Below are positions 47,271-58,460 of a stretch of 64,000 bases of DNA, one piece after another; positions within the stretch are counted from its first letter, which is position 1; every line of letters starts with the position of its first letter. The stretch comes from Sisyra terminalis. Taxonomy: Eukaryota; Arthropoda; Insecta; Neuroptera; Sisyridae. The DNA lies in NCBI GenBank assembly GCA_958496175.1, contig OY292278.1:12772001-12836000 (forward strand). Direction: 5' to 3'. The position numbers were made by a program, and so were the translations under genes. Under the pieces are notes generated by a model that made no database searches, was not told the DNA's origin, and saw nothing but the letters and a program-made list of their open reading frames with translations.

Positions 47271-48577
47271 GGCCCTCGCCAGATAAGATGGTCTAAAATG
47301 CCCTCATTGTAATCGGGCTAATTTTTTTTCTGAAAATACCTTACAGTATGGACAACATCTCAGCCAAGTTTCAACACTGAAATATGACGCCTTTTTGTGT
47401 AAAAAATAAAAATATTTTTTTTTCAAATTCAATATTCTCTGAAACTGTTTGATAATACCGAAAAAAGTGCTTATGAGTTTCAAGATACTACTAAATTGTA
47501 TTACGAAAAAAAATCGTTCATGAATCAGATCGATCGATCATTGTTAAAAATACGATTTATTTTTTCAAAATTTTTTTTTATGCCAAAATCGTTTGGTACA
47601 CCTTAGTTTTTTTTTCTATATAATCTTCTATCATCATTCTACAATATATATTTTTTTTCAGATTTTTAAAAATATTAGACTATAGTTTAGAAAAAGAAGT
47701 ATTCTTTAAACATTGTTTTGTGTGCTAAAATCTTTTAGTACCATCACCTAATTTTTTATACATCATCCCCTTGTCTCAGTTTATTAAATACAATTTTTTC
47801 GTATTTTAAAAAAATGTTAGATAATGGTTAGAAAAATTAAACGTATTTTTTAATTTAGGTTTTCTGCAATTACGTACTTAATTTTTTTTCTAAAGTAATT
47901 ATTCATCTCCTTAGCCATCAATATTTATTTTATACATTTTCTAAGTAACATTTAAATATTTATATTTCATTTAGCTATTTCTTTAGAAAATTACTTTAGA
48001 AAAAAAACTAAGTACGTAAAAGTTGAAAATCTGAATGAAAAAGTACTACGTTTAATTTTTCTAACCATTATATAATATTTTTAAAATTACGAAAATTAGG
48101 TGATGGTACTAAAAGATTTTAGCACACAAAAAAATGTTTAAAGAATACTTCTTTTTCTAAACTATAGTCTAATATTTTTAAAAATCTGAAAAAAATTATA
48201 TATTGTATAATAGAAGGATGATAGAAGATCATATAGAAAAAAAACTAAGGTGTACCAAACGATTTTGGCATAAAAAAAAATTTTGAAAAAATAAATCGTA
48301 TTTTTAACAATGATCGATCGATCTGATTCATGAACGATTTTTTTTCGTAATACAATTTAGTAGTATCTTGAAACTCATAAGCACTTTTTTCGGTATTATC
48401 AAACAGTTTCAGAGAATATTGAATTTGAAAAAAAAAAATTATTTTTTACACAAAAAGGCGTCATATTTTAGAGTTGAAACTTGGCTGAGATGTTGTCCAT
48501 ACTGTAAGGTATTTTCAGAAAAAAAATTAGCCCGATTACAATGAGGGCATTTTAGACCATCTTATCTGGCGAGAGCC
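47271..48577. mobile_element. 1.3-kb foldback element with arms of about 600 bp
   Basis: The left arm (47271-47900) and right arm (47989-48577) are reverse complements with very few mismatches, separated by an 88-base loop. Ends are GGCCCTCGCCAGATAAGATG and its partner CTTATCTGGCGAGAGCC. The longest runs of exact complementarity include the blocks around GATCGATCGATC and AACATCTCAGCCAAG. The left arm has an extra stretch of about 40 bases near 47755-47800 with no partner, and an outer ATACAAA pairing extends slightly beyond the ends. No open frame. No target duplication is clear, so element versus local inverted duplication is unresolved. Confidence 0.85.
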
Positions 48578-48584
48578 TTTGTAT

Positions 48585-49215
48585 TCCTTCGGATATTTGT
48601 CAAACTATTTCAATATCAATTTAAGAAAAGCAATTTTTTTATTTTTAAAACTAGTTATTCTTACCAAAAAATGTCTTAAGTAGTTCCGTGAAATAACTCA
48701 TTAACTGATTATTACTAATGCCTATAGGTACAAAAACACTTTATTTTCCGGTCCCTGACATAATAGCTAGTCAAGGAATGCAAAAAAAAAAATTCTTCCG
48801 CGAAAAGAAGTACTTTAAAAGCATTAGCTGTATGCCAGAGGATTTTATTTTTAAATAAGATATCAAAATCGAATTATCATTTCTAGCTTTAAAGATATCA
48901 TAAAAGGTATTATTACTTTAAAAATTTGATAAATTTGTAACAGTACTCAATAGATTTCATATTGCTGATTAATTGTGTTTCATGGGATTGTTGAGAGTTC
49001 AAAATTACTCAACTTTAACTAAATAACTTTCCGCTTAAACGATAAAGAAGTGATGAGTTAGGGTTCGGTGTTGATGCTTGGACATTCAAGAGCTGTAAAG
49101 CGTTTAACTGAACCGAAATTCAAATAATTAAATTAGGTTATAGCCAATTTGAATATGCAGTACCACTTTCAAATAAGAAGCCTTGGGAGTTCAATGTTAA
49201 AAATTTAATAATAAA
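48585..49215. other. AT-rich spacer
   Basis: Nothing recognised. Confidence 0.4.
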
Positions 49216-49480
49216 TATAATAATTAAATTGTGGGCAATAAGGACGAAGCTTCTTGTGAAATATTATTTATTTTATCGCCAACGTTTCGTCAGTCATTCC
49301 TGACTTCTTCAAGGCTCTATAATGAAATTACATACCATTTAAAAATAGCGACACATTGTTGTCAAAATTATAAATAAATAAATACAATTCATAAGTTTTA
49401 GTCGATATAAATCATAGTTAATTAATGTGAAATCTAACCAAAAAATAATTAAATTTTAATAACATTATTTAAATACTAAC
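49216..49480 (-). mobile_element. Single-arm copy of the 31.5-kb foldback family
   Basis: Starts with TATAATAATTAAATTGTGGG and follows the arm sequence of 31541-32012 through the loop to about 49480, but has no second arm. It includes the inverted GCCAACGTTTCGTCAG ... CTGACTTCTTCA block (49275-49318). It probably represents the unit from which the foldback was made. Confidence 0.7.
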
Positions 49481-50205
49481 CATAATTAAAAGTTACTCCA
49501 CAAATGTCATAAAAATAAGCTGTAAAATGACCAAAATGGTAGAACCAGAAACCAAGAATACAATTTGGTATTGATAAATAGAAAATTGTTTAAAAAACAT
49601 TATTGAATTAAGTTAATAATAAAATTTTTGTTAAAACCCGTGTTTGGATAATTGACAAAAAACAAATTCAATTGAAGAAATATTTATTAATGAAATTTTT
49701 TTCCTGTTAAACATAAAATTATATGGAGTACTTTCGTGTATTTATCACAACAGTATGAAACTACACCATCTTGAGGGTATTAACCAGTATTTGATATCAT
49801 TGAGTCAAGTATTAAACTTTCAATTTGAAATCAGTCTTTGGTAAATATCAATTTCGTTCCTCCAATACATTTCGTATGTATGCAAACACTTATATTAAAA
49901 ACAAATTGATTTCTAAGATTTGAAAAGGATTCGTATATGTTTGCATTTAAAAGCATTAAATAAAAAACCATGTATGAATTATTTTACAAAAAATAGGGGA
50001 AGGAAAATCATAAGCTTTTTTTAATCGATGGTAACTCATGGTACTTTTACAAATACTGTAGCAAGAACTCAATGTATTTTCAACTTATAATCTAGCTGGA
50101 AAATTGGTTTGAAAGAAAAATAATTTCCTTGAATCGTTTCTAGTTATAATCTTTTATCAAATTTTATTCTCCTCAATATATATTTAAATCCGAAGTAACG
50201 ATACT
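49481..50205. other. AT-rich spacer
   Basis: Nothing recognised. Confidence 0.4.
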
Positions 50206-51414
50206 TTGGTTATTATGATCCAGAAACCTGGAAAACCTTCCCAAGAGGTTGGTTTATACCGACCAATAAGTGTGCTTCCAATCTTAAGCAAAGTATATGA
50301 ACAATTACTTCCTAAAAGAATACACCCAATAATAAAAGACAAAAAAATCCTAACAGATCACCAATTTGGCTTTAGAAATGGTCACTCAACACTAGAGCAA
50401 ATTCACAGAATTGTTGAAACTATTCGCTATGCCCAGGAAAGAAAACAATACTATTCTGCGGCTTTTCTGGATGAGGCACAGGCATTTGATAAGGTGTGGC
50501 ATCCCGGACTGTTGTACAAAATCAAAAAACAACATCCTGAGTACTTTAACATAATCTCATCCTACTTAAAAAACCGTATCTTTCAAGTCAAATACAAATC
50601 GGAAGTAACGACTTCCAAAAAAATAACAGCCGGGGTTCCCCAAGATAGCGTACTGGGACCTCTGTTGTATTCCCTTTACACAGCGGATATGCCAAATACA
50701 ACAGATGCATTAGTGGCAACATTTGCTGATAACACAGCCATCGTAACCGCAGCAGATGAACCCAAAGAAGCTTCGTTAAAGCTCCAAAATAACTTGGACA
50801 AAGTAGAAAAATGAGCAAAAAAGTGGAAAATAAAAATAAACAACGCAAAATCTACAAACATAATGTTTACACTGCGCAGAAAAATATGTCCACCGGTTAC
50901 AATGGAAGGCACAGAACTACCGCAAAAGAGCACGGTAAAATATTTCGGAATGCACTTAGATCAAAAACTTACATGGACTATGCAAATCAAAAAGTCTCGA
51001 GAACATTTAAATAAAAAATACAAAAAAATTTACTGGCTAATGGCATCTAATGCATCATTATCAATAGAAAACAAACTTCTTCTGTACAAGGTCATCCTCA
51101 AACTCATTTGGACATATGGGATACAGTTGTGGGGTACTGCATCCAACTCCAACATTGAAATCCTGCAAAGATTCCAATCAAGGACCCTACGACAATTAAT
51201 CAGTGCTCCATGGTATGTAAACAATAAAAAAATACATGAAGATACAGAAATGCCATCTGTAAAGGAGGAAATTCAAAGGTTTAGTACAAAATACATGACA
51301 AAACTAGACAATCATTCCAACTATCTCGCAATAAGCTTATTGGACAACAGTGAGATGATAAAAAGGTTACAAAAATGGAATGTATTTGATTTGCCTGATA
51401 GATTTTGTAACTAA
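50206..51414 (+). pseudogene. LINE reverse transcriptase fragment, family A copy 2
   Basis: One frame runs from 50206 to 51414, broken only by a single TGA at 50812-50814, where copy 1 has Trp (TGG). The order is KPGKPSQEVGLYRPISVLPI, HQFGFRNGHSTLEQIHRIVE, a DEAQAFDKVWHPGLLYKI segment, PQDSVLGPLLYSLYTADMP and TFADNTAIV, then the thumb. The catalytic FADD has become FADN (Asp to Asn), so this RT would be inactive even without the stop. Otherwise it is closer to a full-length frame than copy 1. Confidence 0.9.
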
Positions 51415-51745
51415 ACAAATATTCCTATTAACTATCTGTTGCCAAATTATTATTTCTTATTATATAGCTTTATTTTTATATATTAATTTTTCACATTATT
51501 ATTAGCATTGATATCGTTATTATAGACTATTATTATTATTCTTATTGCTACTGTTAATTGTTTGTATGATTGTTGTTATTGCTATAAGAATTACTGTTTT
51601 TGTTATTGTTGCTATTGAGTGTTAAAAATGTTGTACTTATACAGCACTAATCTACTGGGACTAATGCTTACATGTGATTGTCTATGGATTGAATACACTT
51701 ATTGCAGCCCTATGCAGAAAGTGCAACTTATTTGAAAAAAAAAAT
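50206..51745 (+). mobile_element. 5'-truncated jockey-like LINE, family A copy 2
   Basis: Begins at almost the same RT codon as the copy at 32951 and ends in the same TTATTATTATT-rich 3' region and A-tail (about 51737-51745). No clear target duplication. Both copies start at nearly the same point, more than expected by chance for random truncation. Confidence 0.85.
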
Positions 51746-53849
51746 TATTAGTAGTTTTAAGTCTAGAATCTATTTTTAAAATATCATTTTTTCAATTAAA
51801 ATAAACAAATAATAAATGGAATATGAGAAGGTGTACGTAATAAAAACAAATTAAATAAATTTCTCGTAATATTTCAAATCTTTCCCACAATTAGCTCAAG
51901 GTTAGCACTGCAATTTCATAGTACACGACCATATTAAATTGCTGCAATAAAATTTTGTGCTCATACTAAAATTTTTGATGCATTTTCTTTCAAGGTTTCG
52001 ACCAAGAAATTTATGGAATTTCATTTTTTCGAGTCAAGATAATTGAATAGTTTCATAAATTGCATTTGTGTGGGTACAAGTGACAAATTTAAATTTAAGT
52101 AAACTAAATTCCTAAATAATGGGCAATTAGAAGTGATTTTAGCAAAGCATCCGGGGAAAATGTCTTTGATGTTATGGAAGAGAGTCAAGGTGGAAGTTTT
52201 CAGACTTATTTCTGTTTTCTGCAAGAGTTGCATTTTATGAATTGAGATTTTGTATTTGTGACAAATGGGATAAATCAAACTTGTATATTTGTTATGAATT
52301 ATGGTCATTTATTTCCTACTTCTGACTCATATATGATACAGGAGAGGACGGTCGCATATTTTATGGAGACTGCAACATACTAAGTGTAGAGCTTATTTAA
52401 ATTATTAGTGCACCGACATGTTTATATGATTGTATATGGATTCAGGAAATTGCAAAAATGTTACCATTAATAAATAACAAAATATTTCGTTTAATGTTAT
52501 ATTTACTTGGAAAGATTGTTAAATCAAAGTATCCTAATATTTTTTGTATTTTTTTCTTTGTCTTTTACGTTTGATAGTGACAAAGATATTTTCAACGCGA
52601 ATGTACCAACCATAAAACATGAATGGTTTTGTAACGAACAATGAGATAAAATGAAAGTAGACAGTCATAAAATCTTTTGCAGTGATATTTGTATTAATTT
52701 TATTGTTGAATGATATTCGTGAAAATCAGTTGTGATAATCATTACTCGAACTACTTATCTATAGAAAAAATTCTTTGATAAAAGAATTGTAACTTCTTAA
52801 TGATTTAAACTACAATATCAACTCTTATAAAATCCATCCAAATTATTTTTTCTAACAGAAAAACCTATTTTCTCAATCTCACTTTTACGAACCACACTCT
52901 AAATGTTGGCTGATCATTAAAGGGTTGGCTGGAAAATACCGCATTACAACAATATACTGCAGCATTAAAAAAGTAATTTCCTCTGAAATAAAATATCGTA
53001 ATGTTTCCGTTTTACCAGAGAAATTTTACTTTCCAATTACTTTAATCTATAATAAATAAAATCGCCCCTTTCATAAGTGATTTAGTTGATATTTATCACT
53101 TTATTTTAGTAGCAAAGTGCGACGAAAAATGATTCTATAAAATTGAGTTGAGAACAACGACCTTATGATTCACAAGTTACATAACATCCACAAACTTTAC
53201 AACGCTTTCACTGTTTAACAGTTTACGCTAAATTTTAAAGTTTCGAGCAGATTATGCTTCTAAGGCTACAATGGAATGAAGGGAAAAGAAGAAAATTCGA
53301 ACAAAAGTCTTATTAAATATGTTGTTTTTTATTGTAACTTAAAGTTTTTAACTTTGAGTAAATATGTTTTGTACAGTTTCTGAACCACTAATTAAAAATT
53401 TGAAGAAATAATGCTTTATTCATCTAACTTAAACGAAAAAAGTTTTCAATAAAAATTTTAAACACATTTGTGTTTAAAATCGTATCCATTTATCTTAAAG
53501 AGTAACATCTGGGAATCATTAATAAGCTAGTTAGGTAATTCTATCGGTTTTGTCAGCGTTGCATTTAATTATTATGACATAGTATTATTTAAATATTTTT
53601 ATGGAAAGAAATATTTGAATAAAAACCCTAAATCAAATCCTAGTTTTAACCAATTCTGAAATAATAGACCCAAAATGTAATTTTTAATTCACTAAAAAAA
53701 TATTTTAAAGTGCATTCAAGGAAGTACAACACCTTTTTACTGTCTTATTAGTAGTATAAAAAGTTTTTAAATGATCAATTTATTGTTTAAACTATGTACC
53801 AAGCGCAAAAGAATTTGGCAGGGGAGGCTAACTCAATGTTAATTTTTTG
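51746..53849. other. AT-rich region, no gene recognised
   Basis: A 95-codon minus-strand frame (52021-52308) has no recognisable domain and no supporting signals. Nothing else seen. Confidence 0.4.
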
Positions 53850-53981
53850 CAGGCCTCATGCGCTACGTGACGTATCCAGAAGAAATTTGTACATATCTTT
53901 AGACAGATTGAAATTTCAAAATTCTTCGTAAGACGTTATTTTTTTTTCGAATGGGGCAACCTGTGTAATTTATAAACCTTG
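53850..53981 (+). mobile_element. MITE with 9-bp target duplication, copy 4 (left end shortened)
   Basis: It matches the family from GGCCTCATGCGCTACGTGAC to the right end TTTATAAACCTTG, but about 20 bases of the left terminal repeat are missing. Even so it is flanked by a perfect 9-bp repeat AATTTTTTG (53841-53849 and 53982-53990), so the loss is internal, between CA and GGCCTC. Confidence 0.85.
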
Positions 53982-53990
53982 AATTTTTTG

Positions 53991-54920
53991 TTCCTCGAAA
54001 AGGCCTATTTCCATCAGATAAGTCCCGATGGCGCTAGTGCAGTAGCACAGCCGATAATAACGATATCTTCTTTTTAATCAGTTTGGATTTAAGCGTCATT
54101 TTCAAATTCAATTTATTCCTGAAATATTTTATATAAAAAATTGAAAATTTGAATGAAAATTACATTTTATTTACGAAAATTGAAATACAAAACATACAAT
54201 TATTAACCATTGAAAAATTTAAATTGCCTAAAATGAAAAAAATTGCCTAAAATGACAGTGATTTTAGATATAATATTAATTTTAAGTTTATCATAGCAAA
54301 TTTTACATTGTTCAATTTCCTTTAATTGAAGTAAATTACAGGCAACATGTTAAAGTATACTTAAAAATACGTTAATTTGGAAATGACAGCTAAATCCTGG
54401 AAATTATCCATCTCGATTGCCATGAATTGCAACGGCTTAGAAAAATCGTGGAATCGTTGTTGAAACTAATTTATTTCACTTAAAAAAATAAAATTCCAAT
54501 GAGAGTAGTCAGTAAATCCCGAGTTTGAATTCCAAACATATTTGGGTTTACTATAAAACAGTGGGTCTTAGCTGATAAATAAATATATACCTTTGTAATA
54601 ATCTTGGGAAGTAAAAAAATGTTTTTGATGGTGACTTTTTAACATAAAACACAAAACACTGCCTACAAAGGTACACACGTTTCCTATAGTGGACGACCAC
54701 GTCAATGAAAATCCATGAAAAAATGCGATTCCAAATAATTAAGATCGACAGCTATTAGGAGCGTAAGTTTTACTTTGAAATGAAAAAGTTCGTTTAGATG
54801 ATTCCACTACTACCAACATCTTTACTTTTATCAACCTTCTGTTCTTTACCCCAGGTCTGTGCTACTGAAAACTAGAAATGTTTGCTGCGCCACCTATATT
54901 TGGGAGAGCTACGTATGAGA
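53991..54920. other. AT-rich spacer
   Basis: Nothing recognised. Confidence 0.4.
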
Positions 54921-55008
54921 TTTTGGGAACCAAGTCTGCCATAAAAATTAGATCCCCCTGCTTAAGGCCATGAGGGTCAAGCTCTTATGGCAGTCTTGGT
55001 TCCCAAAA
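54921..55008. repeat. Short inverted repeat / MITE core
   Basis: TTTTGGGAACCAAGTCTGCC at 54921-54940 pairs with its complement at 54985-55008 (23 of 24 bases overall), around a GC-richer loop. Weak outer similarity (TGCGCCACC and GGGGCGTCA) suggests the ends of a small MITE at about 54883-55030. Confidence 0.6.
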
Positions 55009-57698
55009 ATTAATAGTTGGGGCGTCAAATGCAGATAGCGCGGTAAGCAATATTTCAGTTTTAAGGGACTTTCAGCTAGAGTAAAGTGTAAAATTGGTAA
55101 TGGTATCAATTATTTTTTCAAACATACTACCACTTGTATCCATTTTCCAAGAACTTTAGAAGATTTAGAAATCTGAAAACCTTAGAAACCTGAACGGTTG
55201 TTTATTTTTTATAGAGACGGCATTATCAACTCTTAAATTGTATTGAGATGGAGATTTATAGAGACAAAAACATTATTGAAATAAACATTTGAAATTTCCA
55301 CAGTTTTAGTATATTGGGAATACCTATACAACATTAAAGCATTAATAGAATTCCTTCCTTTTAAAGCCCTAGGGTTTTTTGATTTTAAAATCCTAAAAAA
55401 CTCTTTAAATACGTCAAAGGATTTCAGTTTGGAAATAAAATCCTAAAGCACTTCTTTCGGATTGACAGTTAAATTGTTATTTGTAATCCAAAATTATTTT
55501 TCTAAAATTAAAACAACGAAAAGCAAATGCTGAATAAATTTTTCATAAGTCAAAAGTCTTAGGTAACATTTTACATTTCCTTTAACTTCATCTCTAATCA
55601 AAAACATAATGGAAAAAGACGTACCTGTTAACTACATATCATTTAAAATGATTACATCTGTTTTAAAACTCGTTTAAATTTAGACGAATGAAATTTATCT
55701 GTTATTTGCCTATGTAAAACAGAATTGCGGCGATGCTTCCTCTAATAATGTATTATAGAGTACAATATTATGAAAATGATGGGGTTGGTGTATGCGCAAA
55801 TATAAAAGTCAACTACATGGAATTACTAAAATTGATTTATTATTCATATTTACTTAAAGGCGTGGCAAAGGGGGTGTTATTCCGGCATTAAAGCAAAACT
55901 TTTTTCAATTAGTCTTTGAAAAAATTAATTTAAACAAAGGAATATGTAGCAGACATGGAACTAGGGAACGTTTTAATCATTTTACATATTCAGGTTAAAG
56001 CTTTACAACCCCTAAGGAAATTCATGTGTGTTTGTGAGTGTGGGTGGGATGCTCATTAAATGAAGTTTCTGCTCACTAATTTTCTGTTACTTATAGTTGG
56101 TTATCTTAATGTAAATATATCCTTTGTTAAAACTTTTGTAATGAAAAAAATATATTTTTATGAATTGTTTGATCTCAATTTATAAGTGTTACTTAATAAA
56201 TCATTAATTGGTAAATTTAATGGATTTGTATTAACACAAAAATTAAAAACTTACTTAAAAGGACTATAAATTTAATTCATTGATAGATAGATCTCTTATG
56301 AAGAAACTTCAAATCAAAAAGCACTGCTTTTATTAGTCTAGTTTTATAGGTAGATAAAGTATGGTAAAGGTTTTGAAATAAAGAAATAGACTATGAATCT
56401 CAAATTGGTAATGAAAATTATTTCAGAACCAGTGCTAAGCAAGATTGAGGAAATTTGCTAAAGTTAAGTTCAGAAAAGCATAATAGAATTATTTTATATT
56501 ATCGATTGTAAAGTTTTATGAACCATTCAGTAAATTGACATTGGGTAAACAATATTAAAATTGTCTACATTTTACCATCTTTGTGATCAAATGCAACAAT
56601 GTTTATCTCAAAAACGTTAAGTGTATAATCAAACAACGTGGATTAAAGATTCAATAAAATATTACTTGAGATCTTGTACAGGATAATATTGTTTCAAAAC
56701 ATCTTGTTTTCTTTTCTAAAAAGTCCATTAACTTTCCAAAGCACAATTAAACAACAAAAATACTTTTTCAAATTGAAAAAGCATTTGAGTAATTCTTTCG
56801 ATGAAAAACCATTGATCAATCAGATAAGATGGTCAAACAAAGTTCTCTAATGTTTGAATAATTCATCATATGAACTGTAACTCAATAAATGAAGTATGAA
56901 CCGTAAACTTGTGAAATAGAATTTGGGAAAGTAACTTCTAGTCTGTTCTTGATGATAATTCAATAAATCATGATTTACATCATTTGTATGGTGAATTTAA
57001 AAGAGTTAACCTTGCTGGCTTGAAACTGAGATGCTAAGATACTAGAAGATATATTCTAAATTCAGACCTGAAAGTATCAATGATTGCTGATTTACAGGGG
57101 TAAACCGATATGAGTTTCTGAAAAAATTATATATTTCCCAACAATAAGATATATTAAACATGATTTTTCTTCTTTTTGTTCATCATTCACTACAAGGATA
57201 TCAAATTTGGGAAATAATTAATTTGAGTTTTAATGGATCTACGATAGAACCAATGTTTTAGTCCTTTGACTTAAAAGCCACTATTAGATTGATTGTTTTC
57301 TTCGGATAATATGATTCTAGAGCTCTTTCCTTATTGAATTTCTTTGATAGCAATTGACTCTTTTTGGCAGAGAGGAAAATATAATTTTCTTTTTTTAAAG
57401 TTTTCGTTTGTTTTTAAAGATATTAAAGAAATTTAAAATAAATGCTTTAATTCATTGGGTCCAAAGCTTATTCCACGTTAATGAATAAAGGGCAGAAATA
57501 TGTGACAGAATGTTTTCGTATACCAATTCTTTAAGTTTAAGATTTTTTTATTTGATTTTTTTCCATTTAATATCTTCAACTTTCAATGTATGAGTAAAAT
57601 GCAGTTAGTTTTCCAAATCGTTTTTACTTGGTTGATTATTCTCAAAATTTCTACGCTTGTTATTCGATCTGTTGACTTGATTTTCTCCAAAAATAATA
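55009..57698. other. AT-rich region, no gene recognised
   Basis: No gene, RNA or structured repeat recognised. Confidence 0.4.
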
Positions 57699-58418
57699 AT
57701 GGCTACTCACGAGGAGGCCGTAATTGCCTCTCAGTACCTCCAGCACCATTTAAACCTACTGGGCACTTGGGTTGAAAAATGGAAAATCACTATCAATAAG
57801 TCCAAATCAGTCCAAGTGACCTTCACTCTCAGGAAAGGAACGGGCCCCCCGGTCAATCTGGACTCAACTGAGATCCCATCGTCCGACACCGTCAAATACC
57901 TTAGTGTTCATTTGGACAGGAGGCTGACCTAGAAATCTAACATCATCCAAAAACGAAAATACATCAACAAGAGGTTCACACAGTTATACTGGCTGTTGGG
58001 TGGAGGTTCTAAACTTCCCCTTGAGGATAAACTTCTTATATACAAAGCAGTAATAGTGCCAATCTGGTTGTACGGTATTGAGCTGTGGGGCTCTGCCAGC
58101 AAGTCAAGCATTAAATTAATCGAGGCCACCCAATCAAAGATCCTGAGACAGTTGGCAGATGCTCCATGGTATGTCACAAATGAGACTCTCCGAAGAGACT
58201 TACACATCTCATCAGTCACCGACTCCATTACCGTACGTACCACCAATCATTTTGGAAAGTTGAGTCAACACTCAAATCCCCTGATTCCACCACTTTTGGA
58301 GCACCAAAATGAAAGAAGACTAAAAAGAAAAGTGCCTAGTGATCAAGTAGAGGCATGGGGAGATTCCTCCACTGGGAGTGATCTCCATCACTTCAGCTCC
58401 GGTCATCAAATCGGATGA
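57699..58418 (+). pseudogene. LINE reverse transcriptase C-terminal fragment, family B copy 2
   Basis: Starts just after the catalytic motif (MATHEEAVIASQYLQHHLNL) and continues through VKYLSVHLDRRLT, the thumb and the C-terminal tail. A TAG near 57930 replaces the Trp of RRLTW. The tail runs about 22 codons further than in the 39.7-kb copy and probably shows the original C-terminus (ending SSGHQIG). The active-site Asp residues lie outside the retained part. Confidence 0.9.
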
Positions 58419-58460
58419 TAGGACCTAGATCTTGATGGCCAATTTATATTTAAAAAAAAG
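57699..58460 (+). mobile_element. 5'-truncated jockey-like LINE, family B copy 2
   Basis: Matches 39636-40440 in reverse orientation, ending with the same GATCAT/GGACCTAGATC 3' region and a short A-tail at about 58450-58458. No clear target duplication. Confidence 0.85.
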
